Positions 22,086 through 32,616 of a stretch of DNA of 64,000 nt are shown piece by piece. The DNA is from Littorina saxatilis (Eukaryota > Mollusca > Gastropoda > Littorinimorpha > Littorinidae). Where the stretch lies: NCBI RefSeq assembly GCF_037325665.1, contig NC_090247.1:24111680-24175679 (forward strand). The letters run 5' to 3'. The notes under the pieces were generated by a model. It ran no database searches and was not told the origin of the DNA. It saw only the letters and a list, made by a program, of their open reading frames with translations. Positions within the stretch are counted from its first letter, which is position 1. Every line of letters starts with the position of its first letter. Position numbers and translations under genes: made by a program.

Positions 22086-22677
22086 CAATCAAGTAATCTT
22101 TGTCTTTTTGCAAGTCTACCATTTCAGATTTTTCGGCTTCGGTAGATTTTATGGACGACAGCAACTGCTTCTCCAAAACTTTCTTCTCTTCCTTTTCTTC
22201 ATGTAAGCGCTCTTTCAGTTGCTCAATTGCCATTTCTGCCTTTTCTTCGTCTTTTTCAGTCCTTTTGACGATGCGCTGCAGCTTCCTACTCAGTGAGGTG
22301 TGTTCTTTTCCCTTTACTTTAATGGTTTCAGTTAAAACTGCAGTACTTTCTTTTTGGTGTTGGAGCTTAGCTTGGGTCTGTTCCAAGATGGCTTGTTTTG
22401 TCGCCCTTTCAGTTTCCTCAACTGTCTTTTTGAAAGTCTCTGACATGGAGGTGGAGGGAGTCGCGGTCTGGGCAGGTGGCTCAAGGTTGAAAAACTCTTT
22501 CAGTCGTAGTTTCCTCATCTCTCCACTCAGAGGGTTCACAGATGTTTTCATTTTTGACTCACATGCGAAGCAAAAGTGAGTCACTTCGTCGGCAAAGTCC
22601 CAGACTTCCTCATTAGTATATCTTCGGTCGGTGATGTGAATACCTAACAGCTGAAGCTTTTCCCTTGCAGCGTCCAT
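22086..22677 (-). CDS. Gene 2 N-terminal coiled-coil segment
   Basis: The ATG at 22677 opens MDAAREKLQLLGIH. The region FACESKMKTSVNPLSGEMRK and LRLKEFFNLEPP is followed by a long heptad-rich coiled coil (about residues 75-225, KRTEKDEEKAEMAIEQLKER). This matches the gene 1 arrangement. It ends where the retroposon at 21696-22085 begins. Whether upstream exons like those of gene 1 exist is unclear. Confidence 0.65.
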
Positions 22678-22736
22678 GGTGACAGTCTAACCTAATCTTA
22701 AAAAAAAATTTAAAAAACGGGGATGTGGGGGGGAGC

Positions 22737-22838
22737 TTAATCGGAATCGGGATAGACCTTGGGGACAAACCGAAGGTCTCTCATGGCCAGAAGAGTCTGG
22801 GTCCCTTGGTGGCAAACCTCCAGGGAGGCTGTCTGCAC
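22737..22838 (-). CDS. Possible terminal exon of an unrecognised gene
   Basis: Acceptor CATGTTTAG|GTGCAG; 33 codons (VQTASLEVCHQGTQTLLAMR, then DLRFVPKVYPDSD) to a stop at 22737. In phase with the exon at 23028-23090. A proline-rich frame is also open, so the assignment is weak. Confidence 0.35.
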   Translation of the reverse strand: MQTASLEVCHQGTQTLLAMRDLRFVPKVYPDSD

Positions 22839-23027
22839 CTAAACATGAGGTGTAAACACACACTCCTGGTTAGACAATTGTAACTTCGAACTCTGTGATA
22901 AACAGGGAAATGTTCAAAAGAATTGATGTATGAAATAGTCTACTAGACTTACGATGGCAAATGATCAAATATGAGAAACAAATATAATAATTTTGAATGG
23001 AAAATCAAATTACATGTATACACTTAC

Positions 23028-23090
23028 TCCACTGGAAGCTTTGCCGGTTCGCTCCCTCCTCCGTTGCCTTTTGCGATGGAAGGCGTCTGC
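23028..23090 (-). CDS. Possible small basic exon
   Basis: 63 bp between GATTACAG and GGA|GTAAGTG, phase 0. It encodes ADAFHRKRQRRRERTGKASS. The DIRS element begins only 10 bp upstream of its acceptor. Confidence 0.4.
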
Positions 23091-23514
23091 CTGTAATCAA
23101 CATTAAATAACATATTCTTACTCCGAATCACATTAGCATTGAGTCACCTGAGATGCTTATCACTGAAAAACGCTTACCCGGCTAAAATTTTTAAAGGGAA
23201 GCAACCCATCACCAAAACGAAAGTGAAAGTAGCTTTGGTAATGGGCCAGCACACTGGGAGTTACCTCCCATACGGGAGTGTGCCACGTCACTTCCTCTAG
23301 GAACACGTGCCTATCTCATACGTTCTTTTCACCTCGGAGAGGACGGTTCACTTTTTGACGCTCTGTGGCCGACCTTGTGTGTTTGAGTGACACCCGCCGG
23401 CCACGTTACCCAGCTTTTCTGCTCGCCTTGCCTACAGTTTGGTGAGCTCGTTCCCGTTTGTTGTTGGTTGTTTGCGCTATTTCGTTACTGTACGTTGTCC
23501 GTTTTTTGCGGACT

Positions 23515-24125
23515 TGTGTGTCAGTGACTTGCGTGTTTAGCCATTTTGTTGTGTGAGTTAGTTAGCTAGCTCGTATGACTTTGCTCGTAGCTCTGCGTGC
23601 CCCTTTCTGTGTTGGGCAAGTGTAGCTATAGTATTTTGTTGACGCGAAAGAGTGTGTGTTTACTGTGTTCAGTCGTTTAGACTTACGTGTCAGTAAATTT
23701 TTTCGCGTTGTCACGCGTCGTTGACTTGTGTGTCAGTTACTTGCGTGTTTCGCCATTTTGTTGTGTGAGTTTGTTCTCTAGCTCGTGTGACTTTGTTTGT
23801 AGCTCTACGTGCCTCTGTTTTTGTTGGGCAAGTATAGCTATCGTATTTTGTTGACGCGAAAGAGTGCGTGTTTACTGTGTTTTCAGTCGTTTAGACTTAC
23901 GTTTCAGTAAATTTTTTCGCGTTGCCACGCGTTGTTGACTTGTGTGTCAGTTACTTGCGTGTTTCGCCATTTTGTGGTGTGAGTTAGTTTTCTAGCTCGT
24001 GTGACTTTGTTTGTAGCTTTACGTGCCTCTGTTTTTGTTGGGCAAGTGTAGCTATCGTATTTTGTTGACGCGAAAGTGTGTGTTTTTTACTGAGTTTTCA
24101 GTCGTTTAGACTTACGTTCAGTAAA
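23515..24125 (+). repeat. Three tandem units of about 212 bp in the DIRS leader
   Basis: Each unit begins near CAGTTACTTGCGTGTTT and contains GTTGACGCGAAAG and GTCGTTTAGACTTACG; starts are near 23520, 23733 and 23945. Confidence 0.85.
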
Positions 24126-24786
24126 ATGTTTTCGTGTTGTTTACATGGATTTGACAGCATGTCTGATTCAGACAACCGCTGTGGCAAGTCAGTCCCCATG
24201 GGGAAATTTTAAGCCTTAGGCTTCTTCTTTAGCAGTTTTACTTGTACAGACCAAGAACGTAACTATTTGTTGTCTGTACCTTTTTCGGCGCCTAGCGCTG
24301 TTACTACTTCTGCTATCTTTTGTGGCGCCTAGCGCTATGGTTACGTCTGCTCCGGTTCTCTACTACGGAGACTTCGTCCTCGTTGTTAGCACCTGTGCAG
24401 GGTGCGTTGGTTCCTTTCTGTTTTAGACACTGGTTCCGGGAATCCGCAGCTTGGTGCAAGCAGAGTTCCAGCGTTCCGTCGCCAGTTGTTTGGCGTTTCC
24501 GGCATCTGGCAGTGACGTCCGGGAGTTGGCTTCCGTGTCTTTGCCGTCCATTTCCGGTTTGGAGCAGCGTCCTCCCTCTTCAGCTGCGGCTGGTAAGCAG
24601 AGCTGGTCCGATAGCCCTCGTGAGGCGCCTGGACGTTCTCTCTCGGGAGACAGCTCTTTCGCATCGGGTCACGACCGATACCATGCTGATCTTTCATTTC
24701 CGGCGATAACCTACGAGGCCCCGGATTTGATCGAACAGCTGCGGCAGTCGGTTTCGGCTGCCGCATTTCCGGCACTTGCCGGAAGT

Positions 24787-25860
24787 GATGATCCGTCCGC
24801 TCCGGCACGCTAAGGCGGTCGCGGCAGGATGGAGTATTCACTGACTTCCGGTCCTTCCGGATCGCGAAGTCAACCAGTGCAGCCTTCGCTTCCGCATTGC
24901 GCGGTTTCGTCGGCTACACTACCGGCACTTGCCGGAAGTGATGATCCGTCCGCTCCGGCACGCTAAGGCGGTCGCGGCAGGATGGAGTATTCACTGACTT
25001 CCGGTCCTTCCGGATCACGAAGTCAACCAGTGCAGCCTTCACTTCCGCATTGCGCGGTTTCGACGGCTACACTTCCGGTTTCGGCCGGACACGCTGCTTC
25101 CTCTTCTGGTGCTTCCTTCTGGATACCAGTGGGTGGATTACAGCGTACGCCTTCCGGCCAGTTAGTGCCTAGGCTTGAGCAGGCATCACTCAACTCTGAT
25201 GGGGGAGTGACGTCAGCTCATCCAGCTCCGGTTTTTGCGGATGGTCGTCCTGCCTACCCTTTACCTTCACAAGGTTCTGGGCTGCAGGATGATGTTCGTG
25301 TACAGGCATTTCCGGTTTCCGGTTTGCCAGGGCATGCTTCTGCTTCTGCTTCCGGAACTGGTGTTTTTGGTTTCAGTGCAGCCTTCGCTTCCGCATTGCG
25401 CGGTTCTGTCGGCTACACTACCGGCACTCGCCAGAAGTGATGATCCGTCCACGCAGGCACGCTACGGCGGCTGCGTCAGTATGGAGTATTCACTGATTTT
25501 CCGGTCCTTCCGGATCTCGAAGTCAACCAGGGCAGTCTTCAATTCCGCATTCCGCGTTTTCGTCGGCTACACTTCCGGTTTCGGCCGGACATGCTGCTTC
25601 CTCTTCTGGTGCTTCCTTCCGGATACCAGAGGGTGGATTCCAGCGTACGCCTTTCGGCTTTTTAGTGCCTAGGCTTGAGCAGGCATCACTCCACTCGGAT
25701 GAGGGAGTGACGTCAGCTCATCCAGCTCCGGGTTTTTTACGGATGGTCGTCCTGCCTACCCTTACCTTCACAAGGTTCTGGGTTGCAGGATGATGTTCGT
25801 GCACAGGCATTTCCGGTTTCCGGTTTGCCAGGGCATGCTTCTGCTTCCGGAACTGTGGTT
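24787..25860 (+). repeat. Tandem duplications in the DIRS gag-like region
   Basis: A 153-bp unit repeats from 24787 to about 25090. A larger block (GGCATCACTC to TTCCGGTTTGCC) at about 25183 recurs near 25680. They are part of the retroelement. Confidence 0.75.
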
Positions 25861-28798
25861 TTGGTCATGGCTCCATGTGTGACTATTCTGATGCTCCATC
25901 AGGGGTCAACGAGGAGTCTCGGGGCGTGTTTCCGTCGAAGCTCAAGTCTGTTCTTGACATCGCGGTGGAAGTAGCGTCTCGTTTTTTCCCCGAAGGGGTG
26001 GTGGCTGCGGACTCTTCCGCTCCGTTCGTTCCTTCGGCCATGGCGGACTTCCGGCCGGCACAGGAGGATGTTTCTTCCTTCCGGTTCGCCGAGTCTCCGT
26101 CAGTGGCTTACCAACTTTTGCATTCGCTGGTTCGTCCAGCACATGCGGGGAGTGGTATTCGGCCAGTGCCTGTTCCGTTACTGCTTCCTTTTGGTCCAGT
26201 TCCGGTATCAGCTCAGCAGTGGGTGGCGTCGGCTTCTCAAGCCTCTTCCTTTGTGCCTACGGGCAATAGGAAGCTTAGCTTGTCCACTCAGAGCCAGAGC
26301 TGGCTGGTGTCTTTTGCACTCCCTAGGGCTACCCTTCCGGTTCTCCGGGAATTGCTGCCTCTTCTGGCTAAACCGATCAAGTATGATCCGGTTCTGCCGG
26401 TTTCTGAGGCTTCCTCCTCTCTGCTGAGGAGGTTGGACGTCGGCAGATCGAACTGTCCTCCGTTGCAGAGACTCTTGTTCGAACTCTGTCTCGGTCATCG
26501 ATCGATTCGCTGGTTCCTTTCACTCTCAGTGAAGAACAATATGCGGACGATGTCTCTGCCCTTTTGACCACCTTGGCCAAGGTCAAGGAGGAGCAATTGC
26601 GTCTTTCCTCCCTACAGTTCTCCCAAGCGGTCCTCTGTAGGAGGGATCTCTTCCTCTCGCAGTCCCAGTTCACGGAGCTGGCTACTAGGGAGACCTGGAG
26701 AGTCTCCCCTGTCTCAGAGGAATCTCGCTTCTGTTCTCTGGCAATGGTTGCCAGGCAGAAGGAGATTCAGTCGAACATGGACAGTCAGTTCCTCGACTTC
26801 ACTCTGCAGGGGGTGAAACAGTCTAAGCCTTCTAAACAAAAGCAGGCTCAGACATTGTCGAATCTCAAGCCAGCTCAGAAGCGGCAGGCTCTGCCGGTCG
26901 CTCGTGGCGGGAAGAAGAGGACGGCATCGGGGAGGGGGTGTGGCGGCTCTGGGAGTAAGCCACACCCCCAATGATGCGCTCACGATCTCACCCACCTCCC
27001 GCCTTCCACCTTGGTGATGGCGGGAGGCCCCTCCCGTGCGCTTTCTTGTTGGATGTCGGTAGTTGACAGCCAATGGATTGTGGGAGTGGTGAGATCGGGC
27101 TTCCGCCTGCTCTGGCGGGAGGAAAAGGCGCCTCTTACCCGAGTGCCGCCGCGGTTCAAGCCCCTCTTCTCGCAGGAAGCACGTTCCGCCTTGCAGTCGG
27201 AAATTGCCTCTCTGCAGCAGAAGGGCGCGGTGGAGAGAGTTCGGGTCCATAGCTCCCTGGGATTTAAGGGCGTCTTTTCGCCGTTCCCTAAGCGTCAGGA
27301 GGATGGCGTCCCGTTTTGGATTTATCTCTCCTCAACACTTTCTTGAGTCAGATAAAAGTCAAGAGGGAGACGCCAGCCTCGGTCCGAGACTCTCTCTGCC
27401 CAGGAGACTGGGTGACCTTGATCGATCTCAAGGACGCATACTTTCATTCTTATGCATCCGGCCGACCGGAATTGGGATCCAGTCCCAGAGCGGCTGTTCG
27501 CAGGATACCCTAATGGTTCTTTGAGAATCCAACTTGTTGGGGTTCTCGATCAACCGGGCAAATCCGGAGCTGACCCCGTCACAGACATTCACTTATCTGG
27601 GGATGTCTTTCGACACGGTCGCGTGGACTGTCCAGCCTTCTCAGAGAAGGGTGGACAAGCTCCAAGCTCAGATTCGCTCCACTTTGCCTCTCCTGATGGT
27701 TTCCATCCGTCTGGACTTGGTGGCTCGCTCGCATAGAGCGTCCACCTCGTCAGTTTATGCTTCCCACTGGAAGGCATGGACTGCCTGGTGTTCAGCTACA
27801 GGGGTGAGGTCGGTGGCTTCGCGCTCTATTCAGGTCGCCAACCGCCTCTCTTTCATGTCTTCGCAGGGCGCCTCGGGCTTCTCGTTGAGGTTCCGGCGCT
27901 TCGCTATCTCGGCGACTCTTTAGCAGATCGGTCGGTCTGTTCGAGTCGGGGGCGTTATAGCTGCAGTCATTAAAGGGGCTGCTCTTAGGGAAGCTAAAGC
28001 TCGTTTGCCCGCTCCCAAGTGGGACTTGTTTTTAATCCTGGAATTCCTATGTTCTGCGGATTTTGAGCCTTTGAGCGAGGCCATTCTGTTCAATGTCACT
28101 CGCTAAGCGCTGGTTCTTCTTTTGTTGGCAACGGCCCAACGGGGTGGCGAGGTCCACGCCCTGTTGGGTCAGCCTGGAGATATCTCCTTTGAGTCGGACG
28201 GTTTCGCATCTTTGCGTTTCCGGCCCGATTTCCTGGCCAAGATTCAGTCTCCGGGGCAGGCCTCTCCGCTGGTTAGAGTCAAGGCTCTGATCAGCGCGTT
28301 TGACCCCGGATGACCTTGATTTGGTCAATTGCCCTGTGAGGGCTCTTTGTCTGTACTTAGCCCGGACTCAGCTGTTTCGGTCTAGTTCTCAGAAGTTGCT
28401 GTTTATCTCGCCCTTTTCTAGGCGCGAGTAAGGTTTGTCGAAGGTATCGTTGGCCTGGTGGGTGTCCTCGCTCATTAAGCAAGCTTATGAGTGGAGTCGC
28501 ACAAAGAGGGGGGGGGTCATGCCCTCCTTGCCACTTGACTCGGCCCGAGCCCATGATATGAGGGCGTGGGCATCCTCTCTGGCAGTACTGCGCTCCAGAT
28601 GTCTAGAGGAGGTGCTGACAACTACGTTTTGGCGTTCTGAAGATGTTTTCTTAAACTTTTATCTTCGGGACGTCTCGGCTCTTTGACAGGATGGCTTCAG
28701 AGGACTTCCAGTGCTCATAGCAGCAGGCCAGTTCCTGTCCAGAACTTGATGGTGAGTTTTGATTCATTTCTAGCCCACCGCCTTGTTGATGTTATCTG

Positions 28799-28886
28799 CT
28801 AATGTGATTCGGAGTAAGAATATGTTATTTAATGGAAAATTTCCTAGATAAATTTTCATTTAATTAATATACTTACCCGAATCACA
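28799..28886 (+). repeat. DIRS internal complementary region
   Basis: Its first half is the complement of the left end of the element (23101-23137) and its second half the complement of the right end (about 29134-29184), overlapping by AATG. Confidence 0.85.
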
Positions 28887-29249
28887 TACTGTATTCCCTC
28901 CCACCTGCCCCGCGTATGGTTTTAAGTTTTTCTAAGACCGTATGAGATAGGCACGTGTTCCTAGAGGAAGTGACGTGGCACACTCCCGTATGGGAGGTAA
29001 CTCCCAGTGTGCTGGCCCATTACCAAAGCTACTTTCACTTTCGTTTTGGTGATGGGTTGCTTCCCTTTAAAAATTTTAGCCGGGTAAGCGTTTTTCAGTG
29101 ATAAGCATCTCAGGTGACTCAATGCTAATGTGATTCGGGTAAGTATATTAATTAAATGAAAATTTATCTAGGAAATTTTCCATTATATGTCTATTTCAGG
29201 GACCAACATATAAAGCTCCCTTTTCTTCCTTGACAAAATATAACTTTTG

Positions 29250-29640
29250 AAACGTGATATATGTTTTTGGAATCAGAAAATGATGGAGAATAAGATGAAT
29301 GTAAATTTGGATCGTTATATAAAAAAAAGAGGTTTTTTTACCATTTTCAGATTTTTAATGACCAAAGTCATTAATTAATTTTTAAGCCACCAAGCTGAAA
29401 TGCAATACCGAACCTCGGCCCCTGTCGAAGATTACTTGACCAAAATTTCAACCAATTTGGTTGAAAAATGAGAGCGTGACAGTGCCGCCTCAACTTTCAC
29501 GAAAAGCCGGATATATGACGTCATCAAAGACATTTATCCAAAAAATGAAAAAAACGTCTGAGGATATCATACCCAGGAACTCTCATGTTAAATTACATAA
29601 AGATCGGTCCAGTAGTCAAAATTTGACTAAATGTAAAAAA
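29250..29640 (+). repeat. Dispersed TIR repeat (copy F, 5'-truncated)
   Basis: It matches the 3' half of the repeat seen at 342-4776 (TTTTTGGAATCAG, AAGCCACCAAGCTG, GATCGGTCCAG) and ends TCAAAATTTGACTAAATG, without the CA tract. Confidence 0.75.
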
Positions 29641-29814
29641 CGAAACAATCGACTCACATTTTTTTTGGCAAACAGTTTATTATTACAAATGCTAATGACA
29701 TCTTGAATAAAATCATGGAAACGTTAAAAAACAGTCTAAAATTATTAAATAAAAAGTGTAATAAATCAAGTTATTGAATTTCAAGGGAGACAACTTCGAC
29801 TTCAGGGAGACCTC

Positions 29815-30060
29815 ACCTCAACACATCTCTCTCTCCCTCCCTTTCTCTCACTCTCCCCCTCTCTCTCTCTCACAGACACACACAATACATACTGCGAGAG
29901 AGAGTGTGCACAAATTGTTCTCGCTCTCTCTCTCTCTCTCACACACACAATACATACTGTGAGAGAGAGAGAGCGTGCACAGATTTCTCTCTCTCTCTCT
30001 CTCTCTTTCACAAGCTCTCTCTATCTCTCTCACAGACACACACAATACATACAGTGAAAG
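29815..30060. repeat. CT-rich microsatellite in three larger units
   Basis: Runs of CT alternate with CACACACAATACATACTG and GAGAGAG stretches, giving about three degenerate higher-order units. Confidence 0.85.
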
Positions 30061-30098
30061 ATAGCGTGCACCAATTACTTTGCTTTCAAATTATATTA

Positions 30099-31043
30099 TC
30101 ATTGCTTAAGTCGTGAAGATGCTTGTCTGCATTGCAGAATGAATTCTGTTGACAGCAAATGGTGAATGCATGCACTGAGTGATGTCTTTGATGAAAGCGT
30201 TTGTTTCAGCTTTTGATCGAAGGATTCTGCATGGTTTGTGGTTGTGATATGGTATGTTTGGGATTCTGAAAAGCATGTAGCCCACAGTCGGGGGCAACTC
30301 CACCAGTAATCCTGAAAATAGGCCAGAACATGGGGTGGGCACAGGTCCTTCATCTTCTCTTTCGTCTGAAAGTATATGTCATCAGTCTCGCATGTTTTCT
30401 GTTCATTAAACATGTTTAACACACTATTCAGCAAATTGGGGGCAATTTTCTTTTGTGTCAGCGCCCTCTTCACGGCCATGGATGCATGAAACGAACATAA
30501 CCTAATCGACACATGAGGAAGGACGGCACGAATCGCAACTAATTCGGCCATGTCTTTGTCAACAAAGATTGTGCTTGTTTTGTCACTGAGGTAGCATTCT
30601 GCAAAGAAAGTCAGACAGGACGACAACATGTCGCTTGTTTCTGATGAAACAAACCCATGAAAGACAGGAATTCCCTGCCCGTTTGCATCAATCACTAAAA
30701 TGTTCAGCAACGCATAATCACATGCATTACACTTGTAGGTTGCGTCCATGATCAGAATCTCTGGGTACTGTTCAAGGCTTTCCATCATGTCCTTTGTAAC
30801 AAAAGCTAAGTATTTTGCCTCAATCTCATCGATCAACGTTTGAACTTTTTCTGACTCCCCTGCCTCACAGTCTTTGTTGAGCTTCCGTCTCAGGTTGTGA
30901 ACATCCATTGGCAAAATGGTTTTGTTCTGCTTTACTTTGACGAAGGAAGCAACGTCTTTGGGGCGGATGGATGACAACCCCATAATATCCTGCAGCTGTC
31001 CATCATAGTTCGGTCTGCGATTTTCTGGATAGAGTTGAGAAAA
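30099..31043 (-). CDS. MULE-type transposase domain exon, ZSWIM-like
   Basis: Acceptor TTCTTTCTTTCAG at 31044; the frame runs to a stop at 30099. Domain order: an N-terminal helical region, ILIMDATYKCNACDYALL (first Asp), STIFVDKDMAELVAIR (second Asp), RLCSFHASMAVKRA (CxxH), and TTTNHAESF near the end (NHxES, likely third acidic site). This is the MULE DDE fold used both by mutator-like transposons and by host ZSWIM1/3-type proteins. The SWIM zinc finger that usually follows is not seen here, and the exon upstream was not found. Codons before 31043 (GHISESMGG...) are probably intronic. It could be a host gene or a transposon remnant. Confidence 0.75.
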   Translation of the reverse strand, partial: FSQLYPENRRPNYDGQLQDIMGLSSIRPKDVASFVKVKQNKTILPMDVHNLRRKLNKDCEAGESEKVQTLIDEIEAKYLAFVTKDMMESLEQYPEILIMDATYKCNACDYALLNILVIDANGQGIPVFHGFVSSETSDMLSSCLTFFAECYLSDKTSTIFVDKDMAELVAIRAVLPHVSIRLCSFHASMAVKRALTQKKIAPNLLNSVLNMFNEQKTCETDDIYFQTKEKMKDLCPPHVLAYFQDYWWSCPRLWATCFSESQTYHITTTNHAESFDQKLKQTLSSKTSLSACIHHLLSTEFILQCRQASSRLKQ

Positions 31044-31115
31044 CTGAAAGAAAGAAACAAGAAAATTGTACATATGCCCATTAATCTTGTCTAATCCACC
31101 CATTGACTCTGAAAT

Positions 31116-31366
31116 GTGACCCTCCACCACGGAATGAGTCGCATGTCACCTTTGCATGATTTTCATATTTTTACATTTTCCTAACGTGTTTTTTATGCTC
31201 TATCCAGTGGTGAAAACCGTTTTGGAAAAGAGCGAAAACTGTTTGAGTTATAAGCCTGTGACTAAGGTGACCCTCACACTGTTACCATACACTCTCCGGA
31301 CTTATATCAAGCCTAGCGCAGAACCGCGCGAGGTGACATGCGACTCATTTCGTGGTGGAGGGTCAC
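31116..31366. mobile_element. 251-bp MITE with 35-bp TIRs
   Basis: The ends GTGACCCTCCACCACG and CGTGGTGGAGGGTCAC belong to inverted repeats of about 35 bp with one or two mismatches (through GAATGAGTCGCATGTCACCT). AAAT flanks both sides (31112-31115, 31367-31370), a possible 4-bp TSD. Confidence 0.8.
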
Positions 31367-31370
31367 AAAT

Positions 31371-32030
31371 GAGAACATGATACTTTGATAATGTCATTTT
31401 CAGTGTTAAGGCCACAGGCTACACGGGAAGAACAAAAACAAGTAGTTTGGGGAATAACACATCATGATGTCTCTTGGCTGATTTCTGTGCATTCCGAGTC
31501 GAAATATTTCGGGTAAAACTTGTGTTGTGGAATTCAGAAAAAAAAGCCAACATAAAACAACTCTGGAAAATAGCAGCCCAACTGTAGTTGCTTGTGGTTG
31601 TACGCCATGTTATTTAAAGATGTTTTTAAATAGAGAAAGCATGTGTTGAGAAAACTAGACTTATCTCTATGTCTCTGTTATGATGGTAAAACAGAGAAGA
31701 CATTTTTAGATCGAGAAAGAATTTGTAGAGAAAACTAGACTTATCTCTACGTCTCTGTTATGATGATAAAACAGTGGTTGATCTTCATTTGCAGAATGGC
31801 AGTTGTAGGAGCTGGGTGTGTGAACCATGCAAAAAAAAAGGTGAGATGTGTGCGTGCTTGAATACCAGACCCCCAACCCTTACACGATCAGAGAGAGAGC
31901 GAGAAACAGGATAGTTCTAAGAAGGAAAAATAAGCAGTAAGCACGCTCTTTGCTGTGTTTAGGAGAAAGAACGTCGCAGGGTGATGTTGTAATCTCTTGC
32001 CTTTCAATATGACGTCATGAGAGAGAGAGA
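31371..32030. other. Spacer with one tandem duplication
   Basis: A block of about 84 bp (GAGAAAACTAGACTTATCTC, CTCTGTTATGATG) occurs twice between 31625 and 31775. Nothing else was recognised. Confidence 0.5.
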
Positions 32031-32091
32031 GATTTGAATTGAATTGAAATTTATTTTTACAAGGGTAACAGAATAAGCAATGTATACATGG

Positions 32092-32288
32092 TGCTGTATG
32101 AACATAGCCTTTGGTGCTGTATGAACATAGCCTTTGGTGCTGTATGAACATAGCCTTTGGTGCTGTATGAACATAGCCTTTGGTGCTGTATCAACAGGGC
32201 CTTTGGTGCGCTGTATCAACAGGGCCTTTGGTGCTGGATAAACAGGGCCTTTGGTGCTGGATAAACAGGGCCTTTGGTGCTGGATAAA
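32092..32288. repeat. 23-bp minisatellite, array 1
   Basis: About eight units of the type TGGTGCTGTATGAACATAG plus CCTT; later units change to CTGTATCAACAGGG and CTGGATAAACAGGG. The same unit forms six further arrays in this window. Confidence 0.9.
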
Positions 32289-32289
32289 A

Positions 32290-32616
32290 ACAGGAGATGA
32301 TAACAGTGAACTGAGGGTAGTTGTGTTAAAAAAAATTGCTGTAACAATGCAACATTAACAGGATATATGGTTGCGTCGTCCGAATCCTGTCTGTCATCAC
32401 ATGCAGTCAGTCGAGGGGGAATTTGGAAAATATCGGCCATAAGAGCACATTCACATGGAATTTTGAAAAGGCAGAACATACACCCTGGCTTTTTATAAAC
32501 TTGATTACGACATGTTAAAATGACATCTGTAATATTTGATAAAAGAGCTAGTCCTGACTTTACTTCAAGAAGACTGGGGCTTACAGCATGTTTCTTTATC
32601 CTATATTGACACAACT
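32290..32616 (-). mobile_element. Fossil remnant, left of the piggyBac (possibly envelope-like)
   Basis: A minus-strand protein-like stretch with a cysteine pattern (MFCLFKIPCECALMA) and IYPVNVALLQQFF. From memory such stretches occur in a multicopy, possibly envelope-bearing family of marine invertebrates; this is uncertain. The piggyBac at 32617-35260 interrupts the remnant. Broken. Confidence 0.4.

Larger units (their letters stand above)
23101..29184 (+). mobile_element. DIRS-type tyrosine-recombinase retroelement, broken
   Basis: The ends are long inverted repeats (about 23101-23330 and 28935-29184). An internal complementary region near 28799-28886 matches both extreme ends, a hallmark of DIRS elements. 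Parts recognisable on the plus strand: a leader with tandem repeats, a gag-like region with many TTCCGG motifs, reverse transcriptase/RNase H-like sequence around 27000-27700 and a tyrosine-recombinase-like stretch around 27700-28700. It carries multiple breaks and is a fossil. The inverted ends remain closely similar, so it is not very old. Confidence 0.85.

Noticed and set aside
24320-26974. Host gene reading from the long frames at 24-27 kb
   Set aside because: They lie within the inverted ends of the DIRS element and consist largely of its repeats.
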